Below, in pieces: positions 45,443 to 56,199 of a stretch of DNA of 64,000 nt (its first letter is position 1; each line of letters begins with the position of its first letter). The notes under the pieces are model-generated. The model had not been told where the DNA came from. It saw only the letters and a list, made by a program, of their open reading frames with translations, and did not search any database. The stretch is from Hymenobacter setariae. Lineage in GTDB: Bacteria; Bacteroidota; Bacteroidia; Cytophagales; Hymenobacteraceae. The stretch spans positions 124,001 to 188,000 of the forward strand of contig NZ_VMRJ01000001.1 of assembly GCF_007713685.1 (NCBI RefSeq), given 5' to 3'. A program made the translations under genes and the position numbers.

Positions 45443-46252
45443 CTACTTCGAGCGTTCGTCGCCATCTACCGGCTCGCCTTGCTTATGCATTTGAGCGGCT
45501 ACTAGGCTGTCGGGTAAGACGTTGCTGATGGCGGCCTGTACTTTGTTCATGAAGCCGGAAACTACTTTGTCTTTGCCAGCCATCAGCGCCTCGTAGCCAT
45601 CCTTGGCCACGTCGGCGGGGTCGGCCTTGCTGCCTTCAGCCACGAGCTTAGCGCGCTCCATGCTGGCTTTGTTAAAGAAGTCAGTATCCGTTACGCCTGG
45701 CTCTAGGATGGTGAGGGTAACGCCACTTTCCTTGGTTTCTTCGCGCACAGCTTCGGTGAAGGACGTGATGAACGCCTTCGTGCCGTGGTACACTGCTTGG
45801 AGCGGCCCCGGAATTTCGGCCCCTAGACTCGACACTTGCAGGATTTTGCCACTCTGGCGAGTTACCATCTCTTGCAAGTAGAGCTTGGTAAAAATAACGT
45901 AGGCCCCAATGTTTAGCTGGATAATATCTAGCTCACGGTTGATGTCAGTAGTGGTGAAGGCACCGTATTGGCCCTGGCCAGCATCATTCACCAGCGCGTC
46001 TATTTGAATGCCTTGGGCCTTTATTTCGTCGTAAACGGCAAACGGCGCTTGGGGCTCAAAGAGGTCTTTGGCAATGGTTTTGACCTGCACGCCGTACTGC
46101 TGCTGTAGCTCGGCGGCGGTTTGGCTCAGCTCGTCTTGGCTGCGGGCCACGAGTACGAGGTTGTACTGGTCTTGGGCAAAAAGCTTGGCTAGCTCGCGGC
46201 CGATGCCGCTGGTGCCGCCCGTAATGAGGGCGTATTTCTGTTGGTCTGCCAT
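45443..46252 (-). CDS. short-chain dehydrogenase/reductase (SDR)
   Basis: Protein of 269 aa. Classical SDR: TGGTSGIGREL for NAD(P) binding, NDAGQGQ (variant of NNAG, with Asn-Asp), catalytic Ser (VSSLGAE) and YxxxK (YHGTKAF). Oxidoreductase of unknown substrate. The C-terminal half (EPGVTDTDFFNKA) is typical of the DltE/YqjQ-like SDRs. The stop lies next to the hairpin element. Confidence 0.92.
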   Translation of the reverse strand: MADQQKYALITGGTSGIGRELAKLFAQDQYNLVLVARSQDELSQTAAELQQQYGVQVKTIAKDLFEPQAPFAVYDEIKAQGIQIDALVNDAGQGQYGAFTTTDINRELDIIQLNIGAYVIFTKLYLQEMVTRQSGKILQVSSLGAEIPGPLQAVYHGTKAFITSFTEAVREETKESGVTLTILEPGVTDTDFFNKASMERAKLVAEGSKADPADVAKDGYEALMAGKDKVVSGFMNKVQAAISNVLPDSLVAAQMHKQGEPVDGDERSK

Positions 46253-46471
46253 GGTAGAATGCTAGGAGAAGGAAGAACTTTGCTTAGGCTAACGAGGCCA
46301 GCGAAAGGGGGTTATTGCCGTGCTTTAGGCAAAGAGGAGGTTAAAAGCTCGTTTCTGGCTACCTAGGTGTGCCTGTCGCTGAACCTTAAGATTGAGGCAA
46401 AGCACGTAGCTTTAGGCGCTTGAAAGCAGGCCACTGGAGCCAGCGTTTCGGCCTTTACTTTCGCTCGTTCT

Positions 46472-47680
46472 ATGTTTTTCTCTTCTTCTCGCCGCCCCAA
46501 TTTTTTGCATCTAAGTGCTTTAGGCCTGGCTACCGCGTGGCTCGCGGCGGGCTGCGCCACGCATCCGGCGGGCACTGCCGCTAAGGCGAGCGCCGGCTAC
46601 CTCGTGTACGTGGGCACCAATGTGACTTCCGACCAGGAGAACACTATCTATGTCTACCGGCTCGACGCCAGCACGGGTGCCCTCACGCCAGTGAGTGCCC
46701 AGAAGGGCGGCGCGCAGCCTACTTACTTAACCATGGACGCCAGCCACCGCTACCTATACGCGGTGAGTGAGACGCAGTCGTTTCAGGGGCGAGCTAATAG
46801 TGGCGGCGTAAGTGCGCTAAGTATCGACCAGCGCACGGGTGCCCTTACCATGCTTGACCAGCAGCCCTCGCTGGGCGCATCGCCGTGCTACATCAGCCTC
46901 GACCGCACGGAGAAAAACGTGTTGGTGGCCAACTACTCGACCGGCAACGTAGCTATGTTGCCCCGGCAGGCCAACGGCCAGGTAGCCGCACCCAGCGATA
47001 GCGACCAGCACCAGCCGCCCCTAGGTCCGCACAAAAACCAGGATAACCCGCACGCGCACTGCATCGTTACCGACCCGGCCAACCGCTACGCCTTTGCTGT
47101 GGACCTAGGGACTGATAAGGTATATAGCTACCGCCTCGACCCCGCGCATGGCAAACTTGGGGGGCCTGGCACGCCCGCTTTCACGGCGCAACCGGGTACT
47201 GGGCCGCGTCACCTCGTCTTTCACCCTAATGGCCGCTGGGCGTACCTAGAAAACGAACTGAACTCGACCGTGACGGCGCTCAGCTACAATACCACGGCGG
47301 GCACGTTCCAAGAAATTCAAACTCAGACTACAGTGCCAACCGGCTTCACGGGCGACAATACTGGGTCCGATGTGCACGTGTCGCCCGATGGGCGGTTTGT
47401 GTACACCTCTAACCGTGGCGATAATAGCATTGCCGTTTTCGCGGTAGATGGCAGCAGCGGCCGCCTCACGCTGGTGCAGCACGTGAGCACGCAGGGCAAA
47501 ACACCGCGCAACTTTGCTCTCGACCCAAGCGGGCGCATTCTGCTAGCAGCTAACCAAAACTCGGGTAACGTTTTTACCTACACAGTTGACAAGCAAAGCG
47601 GTAAGCTAACCCCCACGGGCCAATCGGTGCAATTACCCTCGCCCATGTTTGTGCAGGTAGTGCCTGACTTTACGAAGTAA
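46472..47680 (+). CDS. exported lactonase-family beta-propeller protein (6-phosphogluconolactonase-like)
   Basis: Protein of 402 aa. The N-terminus has a hydrophobic leader with a likely lipobox (AAGC) at about residue 28, so a surface or periplasmic lipoprotein. The rest is a seven-bladed propeller with repeated blades such as YLVYVGTN, HRYLYAVSE, NPHAHCIVTDPANRYAFAVD, GPRHLVFHPNGRWAYLENE and VSPDGRFVYTSNRG. This is the PF10282-type lactonase family; several members hydrolyse 6-phosphogluconolactone, but an exported form suggests another lactone. Confidence 0.88.
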   Translation: MFFSSSRRPNFLHLSALGLATAWLAAGCATHPAGTAAKASAGYLVYVGTNVTSDQENTIYVYRLDASTGALTPVSAQKGGAQPTYLTMDASHRYLYAVSETQSFQGRANSGGVSALSIDQRTGALTMLDQQPSLGASPCYISLDRTEKNVLVANYSTGNVAMLPRQANGQVAAPSDSDQHQPPLGPHKNQDNPHAHCIVTDPANRYAFAVDLGTDKVYSYRLDPAHGKLGGPGTPAFTAQPGTGPRHLVFHPNGRWAYLENELNSTVTALSYNTTAGTFQEIQTQTTVPTGFTGDNTGSDVHVSPDGRFVYTSNRGDNSIAVFAVDGSSGRLTLVQHVSTQGKTPRNFALDPSGRILLAANQNSGNVFTYTVDKQSGKLTPTGQSVQLPSPMFVQVVPDFTK

Positions 47681-47699
47681 ATAACCCTAAAAAAACGCG

Positions 47700-47776
47700 T
47701 GTCATGCTGAGCTTGCGAAGCATCTTATCACATAAGGTTCTAACCTGATAAGATGCTTCGCAAGCTCAGCATGACA
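47700..47776. repeat. dispersed inverted repeat (hairpin element), copy 3
   Basis: Perfect 31-bp arms 47700-47730 and 47746-47776, loop 15 nt. Arm begins TGTCATGCTGAGCTTGCGAA. It separates the convergent lactonase and ligA genes. Confidence 0.9.
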
Positions 47777-47800
47777 ATCATTTTTTAGAAAGCTGGCTGC

Positions 47801-49846
<2,046 letters not shown>

Positions 49847-49870
49847 CTATACTGCGAGAAACGAAAATAG

Positions 49871-49977
49871 AACGTCCGTCATGCTGAGCTTGCCGAAGCA
49901 TCTGGACTGGCTTGCTAGAGTATTATTCCTAACGTAACCAGCCCAGATGCTTCGGCAAGCTCAGCATGACGGACGTT
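49871..49977. repeat. dispersed inverted repeat (hairpin element), copy 4
   Basis: Perfect 35-bp arms 49871-49905 and 49943-49977, loop 37 nt. Here the core reads GCTTGCCGAAGCATCTGG, with the extra C matched by G in the other arm. It lies downstream of the small protein gene 50001-50240 and upstream of ligA. Confidence 0.9.
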
Positions 49978-50000
49978 TTTCAACGATTTGACAAGTGGCC

Positions 50001-50240
50001 CTAGGCCATGGCCGGGCGGAAAGCGGGCACTACGAGCGTCGAGCCACCTTGCTTCTGCTGGGCATCTTGCCGGCCTTCTTCTTCGGTGCGGGCGGGCGGC
50101 GCGTTCTCATCGCGCTCGGGGTCACCCTGCGATTCTTTCATCTCGGTAGGGATGATGGGCTCAGCGGGCGATTTGGGTAGGAAGCGGGCGAGTAGCAGGA
50201 TGGCGATGGTAGCGACAGCAAACCAGGTGAAGAACTTCAT
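50001..50240 (-). CDS. small membrane-anchored protein of unknown function
   Basis: Protein of 79 aa: one N-terminal hydrophobic helix (FFTWFAVATIAILLLARFL) then a Pro/Glu/Arg/Gln-rich hydrophilic tail. It would sit in the inner membrane with a short tail. No family recognised. The tail has a codon pattern like its neighbours, and the hairpin element follows its stop. It may be a real gene; the evidence is the clean ATG, leader-like helix and gap position. Confidence 0.5.
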   Translation of the reverse strand: MKFFTWFAVATIAILLLARFLPKSPAEPIIPTEMKESQGDPERDENAPPARTEEEGRQDAQQKQGGSTLVVPAFRPAMA

Positions 50241-50446
50241 GGTAAAAGGGAATAATAGGCAGAACCCGATGAGGACGGCAAAAATACGCCTCTAGCCGCA
50301 ACGGCAACCCCGGGCCGGCGGTTGCGTTTGGGTTTTTCAAAAGTTTGCTGCTTGCTTTGTGTCCGTGCTGACCAGCTTGGACCTAACCTAGGGTTCGCTT
50401 TTAGCCGCTTGTTTCTTCCCCACTCGCCTAATTACTCTTTCTTCTT

Positions 50447-50707
50447 ATGGCTGACCAACCTTCTTGGGCCGAAACGGCCGCTTCGCTGCTCACGCGCCTC
50501 TCGGGCGGCATCGAGCTCAACTGTGGCTTCGACCAAATGGAGCTGCAAGTACCCAACCAGCAAAACCCCGCCGGCCCACCCGCTACCTGGCGCCTCAACG
50601 GTACCCTGCGTATTCGCACCAAGGGCGATGCCCCTGCCAATGGCCTGAGCATCAGTGCTGCTCCAGTCGTTTCGCCGGTGCCCGACCCCAACCACCCGCG
50701 TGGCTAG
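50447..50707 (+). CDS. hypothetical protein, first of an overlapping pair
   Basis: Protein of 86 aa starting MADQPSWAETAASLLTRLSG. Not recognised. It contains a short beta-type middle (MELQVPNQQ...WRLNGTLRIR) and ends Pro-rich. The downstream gene starts at a GTG 8 bp before this stop, so the two are probably translationally coupled and may form one complex. No signal peptide. Confidence 0.6.
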   Translation: MADQPSWAETAASLLTRLSGGIELNCGFDQMELQVPNQQNPAGPPATWRLNGTLRIRTKGDAPANGLSISAAPVVSPVPDPNHPRG

Positions 50708-51044
50708 GGGGCTTGAAGTAGAGGCCCGGCTGGTGCTGACCTGGCCAGGCGGGCACGAAATACAACTCGCCGCCTCCGGCTCTTACCTCATCTTGAATGT
50801 GCCGAGTCAGCAGGTGCTCGATATGATTACGAGCGGCCCGCCGCAGCCGCCCGGGGCTCCCAAGCGCCCCAAGCCTAAAATTGACCCCTTGCAGCAATTG
50901 CATGACCTAGCCCGCACCCTAGGGCTGGTGCTCGACCTGCGGGTGGCCGGCAAGACCCACGTCACCTTCGGCTTGCCCGACCGCACTAGCCCCAAAATCA
51001 CCCTTAATGCTGTGCTAGGTAAGATTGGGTCATTCTTTCGCTAG
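50700..51044 (+). CDS. hypothetical protein, second of an overlapping pair
   Basis: Protein of 114 aa read from GTG at 50700 (residues VARGLEVEARLVLTWPGGHE). A longer frame reaches 50655, inside the first gene. It has a beta-rich first half (HEIQLAASGSYLILNVPS), a Pro/Lys-rich linker and a helical-beta end (LGLVLDLRVAGKTHVTFGLP). No family recognised. The overlap with the upstream gene suggests shared function. Confidence 0.55.
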   Translation: MARGLEVEARLVLTWPGGHEIQLAASGSYLILNVPSQQVLDMITSGPPQPPGAPKRPKPKIDPLQQLHDLARTLGLVLDLRVAGKTHVTFGLPDRTSPKITLNAVLGKIGSFFR

Positions 51045-51231
51045 CCCGCCTAGGGGCGCCGCGGCCTGTTAAAGCGCTATGGGCAGAAAAGTAGCAGAAA
51101 AATTAGCGTTAACTGGCTAGAACTGGCAACTTAACCTCTAGGCAAAAGCTTTATGACTAGGCAGAGCGTTGGCTTTAAGCAGTAGTTAAGTGCAGGCCTG
51201 CTAGTTTTTTCACTCGTCGTGTATTTTTTCC

Positions 51232-51888
51232 TTGAAAACGCCTGATAATGAACGCCGCAACCAGGTAGGAGCGGGGCGCCAGCCCGCTGGAAGCTCAGCT
51301 TTTGCGCGCATCGAGCGTGTGCCGCCGCTACTCATGATGTTTTACTTGGCCTTGCTAGGTATTGGCGTGCTGTTTACGGGGCTCGTGACGATGTACATCT
51401 TCACGCGGCTCAAGGATGGCGGGGTGCTGAGTGGGCACCCGTTTCCGCGTTATTTCTCGCTCAGCACGATTGTGTTGCTGGTGTCATCGCCCGTAATAGC
51501 GCAGGCTCGGCGCCTCTACCGCGCCGACGACCTGCCCAACCTAGCTCGCTGCCTGGGAGCCACGCTGCTGCTAGGTAGCATCTTTTGCGGCTTGCAGTTA
51601 GCCGGTTGGCGCGAACTGTCGCAGCAAGGCGTTTTCTTTAAGGACGACCCAGCGGGCACCTACGTGTACTTGATTTCGGGGGTGCACATCGCCCACATAG
51701 TAGGTGGCATGCTTTACCTGCTGGCGCTGCTGCTGCGCACGCTGCACGCCGCCCGCGATGGGGTACGCACCCTAGTGTTTATTCGCAACCCATACCACCG
51801 CCGGCAACTGCAGGCTATCACCGTGTACTGGCACTTTGTGGATGTCATTTGGTTGGTGTTGTTCGCAGTGTTTCTGTTTATGTATTAG
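51232..51888 (+). CDS. cytochrome c oxidase subunit III (heme-copper oxidase), orphan
   Basis: Protein of 218 aa, about five transmembrane helices. Subunit III motifs: GVHIAHIVGG (conserved His pair), TVYWHFVDVIWLVLFAVFLF at the C-terminus. Begins at TTG (51232). It would be part of an aa3/caa3-type proton-pumping oxidase, but no subunit I or II gene is in the window. Orphan copies are common in Bacteroidota. A terminator at 51961 follows. Confidence 0.88.
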   Translation: MKTPDNERRNQVGAGRQPAGSSAFARIERVPPLLMMFYLALLGIGVLFTGLVTMYIFTRLKDGGVLSGHPFPRYFSLSTIVLLVSSPVIAQARRLYRADDLPNLARCLGATLLLGSIFCGLQLAGWRELSQQGVFFKDDPAGTYVYLISGVHIAHIVGGMLYLLALLLRTLHAARDGVRTLVFIRNPYHRRQLQAITVYWHFVDVIWLVLFAVFLFMY

Positions 51889-51960
51889 GTTGATTTATAA
51901 TTTTTTATTTCAAGTATATTGAATTAGTAAATTAATAAGTTTACGCGCGTTTAATGCATG

Positions 51961-51991
51961 AAAAAGGCCACCTTAAAAGGTGGCCTTTTTT
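51961..51991. terminator. bidirectional terminator
   Basis: Stem AAAAAGGCCACC / GGTGGCCTTTTTT with a 6-nt loop between the convergent oxidase subunit and T9SS type-B genes. A and T tracts on both sides allow use in either direction. Confidence 0.9.
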
Positions 51992-52027
51992 GTGCGGCTT
52001 AGTTAGCAGCAGACAGTTAAAAGGAGC

Positions 52028-54343
52028 CTAGGGCATGACTTCAACCCAGCCTTTGTAGCGTTGCCCAGTGGTGTAGGTGATGAGGTAATAATAGGTGCCG
52101 CCCACGCCATCGCCCGCCCAGCGGAAACTGCGGCTGTCCGACTCGTACACCTGCTGGCCCCAACGCGAGAAGATTTTGACACCCTTAAAGCGTGCATCGC
52201 AGAAGTCCGGTGGCAAATCGGCTAGGGTGAAAAACTGGTTTTTATCGTCGCCGTTGGGCGTGATAATGTTAGGCGGCAAAAACTCTTTAGCTACGGGTTG
52301 GGCTACCGCAAAGCGCACGGTACGCGTCTGGGGCTGGGCCCGGCAGGTGCTTTCCTGTAGTTGAAACGTAACCACCAGTTCATGCGCTTGGCCGTTGGTC
52401 ACGCTCACCCCGTCGCAGGTGGGTAGCCAAGAGAAGGTGCCGCTGGCTTGGCCCGGTGCCCCGGCCGGCGCCGTGAAGCGCATGCCCACGTCGGCTAGAT
52501 TAAAGCCTTGGCCCGTCGCGTTTAGTACAAGTACGTCCTTGTCACTGTCAGCCCCAGTTAAGCTGGCCATGTACGACTGACCTAGGGCCACCCGCACCAG
52601 CGGCGGGCCGCCCGCTGAGTCGGCTGGCAGCGTAGAGGTGAGCACGGGCGGCGCATTGCTATAGTCGACCACTACAGGAATAGTAATAGGTGGGGCCGCT
52701 TGGCGCACTCCGCAGGGCGTAACGGTGGTAGCCGTAAACACCAACTCGCTTACCTGGCCTGGTGGGTCAGTGACAGCTGGGCAGCCCACTGGCCAGTTGA
52801 AGCGGGCCGCACGCCGGGTGCCTACCTGGGCCTGTGCCGTGAGGGTGGCACCTAGGGCAGCGGGGGTAAAGCCATTGGCGCCGCTGAGCGCGTAGGTGAT
52901 GGGGTCGCCATCGGGGTCGGTGGCCAGTAAGTCGAACCCTAGGGTTTGGCCCGGCCGCACGTGTAGCGGTAGGGTGGCGCCCGCTGTGCTAGTTAGGGTA
53001 GGCAAGCCGTTGGGGGTAGGTACAGCCAGCACGGCTACCCGCAGGGTATCGCGCTTGGGCAGCGCGCAGCCGTTGTCCGAGACGATGACGTCCAGGAAGT
53101 TAACTTTACCTTGGGTGTCGAGGCAATCGGGAAAGCAAAGCGTGGCTACCAGCGTATCGGGCTGGCCAGGGCTGTGTACCATCCCCGAAATGGTGCTCGA
53201 AAACGTAGGCAGCGTGCCAGTATAGTTGACGGAGCGCAGGCTGAGCGTGAGCATCGAGCTGGCGTCGGGGTCGGTGAAGCGTAGGCGCAGGCAACGTGAG
53301 CCACCGGGCACCAGGCGCAGCGTATCGCGGTCGGGGCGGTAGGGAGTGTTGCCGGTAGTGCCGGGCAGAGCCGTGACGCTGGGCGCCGTGTTGCGGGGGC
53401 AGGCCAGAACTTGTAGCTGAAAATCGCGGCGGGTTTCGCCGATTTTTATCCCACGGCGATACTCTTGGCAGCGCACCCCAAACACAAACAGTCCCACGCG
53501 GGTGGGCCGCACCGAGAGGCGGCCCGTGCGAGCGCCGATGGTAAGGGTGGGTGCCCCCGGCATCTGGTTACTGGCGCTCAGGCCTGCATTCCAAATAATG
53601 GGTACGTAGGGACCAGGTAGGGGAACATCGTTAGAGATGTTGGCTAGCGTAGGCTGAGCGGCCGTGGTATGCCCATTGAGGGGCGTCACCATATCGTACA
53701 CCAGCGAGTCGCCATCGGCATCCTGGCCAGCAAAGTCGTAGTAAAATACCTCACCTACGCAGGCGTAGTCGGCCAGCGGCGGGAAAATGCGCGGCGTAGA
53801 GTCGCGGAACGGCTGCCCGCCACGAACCACGGCTGGAAACTCCAGGTAAAACGCCTGGGCTGCCGCGCCGGGGTTCACAATATTGCTGATGGCGTTGTTG
53901 CGGCAGCAGCGCTCCACGGCCACGTAGTAGCCCTGGGTGCTGTTGTAAATGTTGGCCGGCAGCTGCAGCAGATTGCGATTGCGATACACAAGCTGCCGGG
54001 TACTGAGGGACCCCACCGCGCAGGCCGGCGAGGTGTAGCTAACAAACGTGTTATTGACCAGGTCAAGCGTGACAATGGTCACTAACCGATTGTTCGACTT
54101 ATCAAAAATGCCCGCTGTAAACGAGTTGTCCAGCGCCCCCGGATTGCCGTTGATGGCATCGAAGTACAGGTTCATTGAGAGCTGGTAGGTATCGCCCTGC
54201 ACGTACTGCAAGTCTAGCTCGCCGCCCACGATGTGCGTGGCCCAGGCTGGCGCCGCGCTCAGCCACAGCAGCAGCCACAGCACCGCACGCCGGCTGGCAC
54301 AGTGCCTAAGTGTATGTCGAAGGAAAGTAAAGGGTAGCACCAT
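52028..54343 (-). CDS. large T9SS cargo protein with gliding-motility-type (type B) C-terminal sorting domain
   Basis: Protein of 771 aa. Signal peptide (residues ~1-36, ending AAPAWA), mature start THIVGGELDLQYVQGDTYQLS. The middle holds several Ig/cadherin-like beta-domains with Asp-rich repeats (DADGDSLVYD, DPDGDPITYALSG, DSDKDVLVLN), suggesting calcium binding. The C-terminal ~90 residues are the CHU_C/type B domain: NIITPNGDDKNQFFTL...KIFSRWGQQVYES...GTYYYLITY. It is probably a secreted or surface adhesin-like protein. Function of the middle is unknown. Confidence 0.9.
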   Translation of the reverse strand: MVLPFTFLRHTLRHCASRRAVLWLLLWLSAAPAWATHIVGGELDLQYVQGDTYQLSMNLYFDAINGNPGALDNSFTAGIFDKSNNRLVTIVTLDLVNNTFVSYTSPACAVGSLSTRQLVYRNRNLLQLPANIYNSTQGYYVAVERCCRNNAISNIVNPGAAAQAFYLEFPAVVRGGQPFRDSTPRIFPPLADYACVGEVFYYDFAGQDADGDSLVYDMVTPLNGHTTAAQPTLANISNDVPLPGPYVPIIWNAGLSASNQMPGAPTLTIGARTGRLSVRPTRVGLFVFGVRCQEYRRGIKIGETRRDFQLQVLACPRNTAPSVTALPGTTGNTPYRPDRDTLRLVPGGSRCLRLRFTDPDASSMLTLSLRSVNYTGTLPTFSSTISGMVHSPGQPDTLVATLCFPDCLDTQGKVNFLDVIVSDNGCALPKRDTLRVAVLAVPTPNGLPTLTSTAGATLPLHVRPGQTLGFDLLATDPDGDPITYALSGANGFTPAALGATLTAQAQVGTRRAARFNWPVGCPAVTDPPGQVSELVFTATTVTPCGVRQAAPPITIPVVVDYSNAPPVLTSTLPADSAGGPPLVRVALGQSYMASLTGADSDKDVLVLNATGQGFNLADVGMRFTAPAGAPGQASGTFSWLPTCDGVSVTNGQAHELVVTFQLQESTCRAQPQTRTVRFAVAQPVAKEFLPPNIITPNGDDKNQFFTLADLPPDFCDARFKGVKIFSRWGQQVYESDSRSFRWAGDGVGGTYYYLITYTTGQRYKGWVEVMP

Positions 54344-54633
54344 AGACCTGAGGGTGGAATAAACAAACGCCTAGGTAGCTCGCCGAGCAGCCAAGGTGCG
54401 TAAACACCATAATTGCTCGCGCGAATTGTTACCAATTGCAGCGTAGTAAATTTAAGCTAACCCAGGCATTTAGCGCTGTTGGAAGTTGAATTTTCTGCAG
54501 CTTTTATTGCCCTTCTCGGTGGTATACATTTCGCCTCCAGAAGGCTGGCTTTTTCGCGCAGGGACGCTGTGGCAGCGCATGCAAAGCCCTAGGTTAGGAC
54601 AACCCTAATCTTACTCACAAAACGGCTAGTCGG
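54344..54633. other. 290-bp intergenic region
   Basis: Upstream of the T9SS type-B gene. I see no promoter box, repeat or gene with confidence. Confidence 0.5.
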
Positions 54634-55317
54634 CTACTGCCAATAGGTAGCGATGCGGGCGCGAGTATCCGCATCCGGGGCGGGGGCGTCCAGCAGAGCT
54701 GTCAATAGCTCCTCAAACGACTTGGGCGCGGTAAAATGCGACTCGCGCACAGGATTACTGCTGAGCCGAATAAACATCGGCTGACCGTTTACGCTGACCA
54801 AATCAAGCGTTATCAAGCCATAGCGCTGGTCGCAGCGGCCGCACTCGGCGCAGTCAGTAGGGTTAGGCTTAAAGAGCTGCTTGTGTACCGTTTCTTGGTG
54901 CTGCTCGTGGCGGCGTTGGCGCTGGTCGTGGCAGGCACGGTGGTAGCCGAGCGCCGTTACGCGCTCGCCCAGCAACTCGTAGAGATGCCCAAAATTGCCT
55001 GGCCCAATGCTGGAGTCATAAAACAGCAGCGCACCCTGGCGGCCTTCTTCGCGCAGCAGCTCCACGCGCAGGCCTCGCTTGCCGCCAGCTCCGCCCTTGC
55101 GCAGGTGGTATGCCTTATAATAAGGCGCCAGCCAATTGCGGTATACCTCTTCTGCCACCCAGCGGGCATGCTGCTGCGCTTGCTCGGGCGTGGGCACCCG
55201 GGCAGGCTGCCAAGTGGCCGCCGCCGCATCGGCGCCTGCGCGCCGCCCAAAAAGCTGTTGGAGGAAGTGTATCACCCTTGCTAAAACCGATAAGCCGGAC
55301 TGCCGAGAAAACACCAC
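54634..55317 (-). CDS. conserved-looking hypothetical protein with a Cys cluster
   Basis: Protein of 227 aa if read from GTG 55317; a GTG at 55275 (VIHFLQQLFGRR) is an alternative. Not recognised. An N-terminal helix-rich, positively charged part, a middle with YKAYHLRKGGAGGKRG and ALLFYDSSIGPGN, then a CAECGRCDQRYG cluster (CxxCxxC, possible zinc site) and a beta-rich C-terminal half. A strongly His/Gln/Arg-rich stretch (HDQRQRRHEQHQETVHKQ) precedes the Cys cluster. No signal peptide. Its role is unknown. Confidence 0.6.
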   Translation of the reverse strand: MVFSRQSGLSVLARVIHFLQQLFGRRAGADAAAATWQPARVPTPEQAQQHARWVAEEVYRNWLAPYYKAYHLRKGGAGGKRGLRVELLREEGRQGALLFYDSSIGPGNFGHLYELLGERVTALGYHRACHDQRQRRHEQHQETVHKQLFKPNPTDCAECGRCDQRYGLITLDLVSVNGQPMFIRLSSNPVRESHFTAPKSFEELLTALLDAPAPDADTRARIATYWQ

Positions 55318-55355
55318 CTAGGGCAAATAGTTTCGGCCTGGGAGGGGCTATCAAC

Positions 55356-55397
55356 AAAAAACAGCGCCTTTTCCGGGTGGAAAAGGCGCTGTTTTTA
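55356..55397. terminator. terminator between the DUF2147 gene and the hypothetical gene
   Basis: Stem AAAACAGCGCCTTTTCC / GGAAAAGGCGCTGTTTTT, small loop, T-rich on the plus strand and A-rich on the other. It ends the DUF2147 transcript on the minus strand. Confidence 0.9.
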
Positions 55398-55423
55398 ATA
55401 GGGTAGCTAGGAATTTGGTGAGG

Positions 55424-55867
55424 CTATTTTACCCGTGTCCAGGTCTGCGACTTGCCAATGAGCGAGAAGCCAATGTAGCCCTTCACCTCCATGGTATTGG
55501 CGCTTTCCATCTTCATGTAGCACGAATAGGTTTTGCCGCTCTCGGGGTCGTATATCTTACCGTTATCCCACTTATTGTCACCGTCATAGCTAAAGCCTTC
55601 CATGAATACAAGGCCTAGGCGCGGGCGGGTGCGCAGCTTGGGCTCGGGATTTTTGGTGTCGAGTTTGGGCTTGCCGGTTTCGGGGTCATTGGGCACGGCC
55701 AGGGTTACGAGCTTACCGCAGAGCTTATCGCCACATTTATAGATTTCGAAGGTGGCTTTCTTTTCGGCATTCGTCCAGATGCCGAGCGGCGAAAGAGTTT
55801 GGGCCTGGGCCGACTGGGTGGCTACTCCCAGCCAGAGCGCCAGCAGTAGCAACAATGATTTGTACAT
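55424..55867 (-). CDS. exported DUF2147 protein
   Basis: Protein of 147 aa. Signal peptide MYKSLLLLLALWLGVA (cleavage near AQAQ), then SPLGIWTNAEKKATFEIYKC, GKLCGKLVTLAVPNDPETGKP and GLVFMEGFSYDGDNKWDNGKIYDP with a beta-barrel-like pattern, ending GFSLIGKSQTWTRV. This matches DUF2147, small exported beta-barrels of unknown role. Two cysteines (CGDKLCG) may form a disulfide. Confidence 0.88.
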   Translation of the reverse strand: MYKSLLLLLALWLGVATQSAQAQTLSPLGIWTNAEKKATFEIYKCGDKLCGKLVTLAVPNDPETGKPKLDTKNPEPKLRTRPRLGLVFMEGFSYDGDNKWDNGKIYDPESGKTYSCYMKMESANTMEVKGYIGFSLIGKSQTWTRVK

Positions 55868-56072
55868 CGTGAAAGAGCGGGGAAATAAGAAGTTGGAAAG
55901 AAGGGCAAGCTAAGCTAAAAAATTCGCTTCCCAGTGTCTATTGGCAATTTTGCGGCCAGCTTTCATTTAACCCTCACACATAAATGAGAACCCATTTCTA
56001 AAAATAATAGCCTTGACTTTCAGCCTACTGCTGCATTTAGGTCCCCTAGGCCCCTAAAATACCCGGAAAAGC

Positions 56073-56102
56073 TTTGAACCTATGGCCCGGCAATTAACTT
56101 TA
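56073..56102 (+). promoter_or_regulatory. candidate promoter of the structured RNA
   Basis: TTTG at 56073-56076, 18-bp spacer, TAACTTTA at 56095-56102; one mismatch to TAnnTTTG. Transcription would begin near 56108-56110, at the first hairpin. Confidence 0.5.
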
Positions 56103-56183
56103 CCTATCAGTAGCGAGTGCTACGGCCCCCTTCAAGCAGCCCTAAGGTGCTGGGAAGCGCGATGGGGGTTATGTCGAACGTAA

Positions 56184-56194
56184 AGAAAGGAGGT
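56184..56194 (+). promoter_or_regulatory. extended Shine-Dalgarno sequence (AGAAAGGAGGT)
   Basis: Eleven bases complementary to ACCUCCUUUCU, the 16S rRNA 3' tail as I know it for this phylum. GGAGG is 6 nt before an ATG. Exceptional in Bacteroidota, where the anti-SD is normally occluded. Confidence 0.65.
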
Positions 56195-56199
56195 ACAAA

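Noticed and set aside
54736..55284. 182-residue plus-strand frame opposite the Cys-cluster protein
   Set aside because: Either strand is open here; the minus-strand frame has the more protein-like composition and fits with the downstream terminator, though this is not fully certain.
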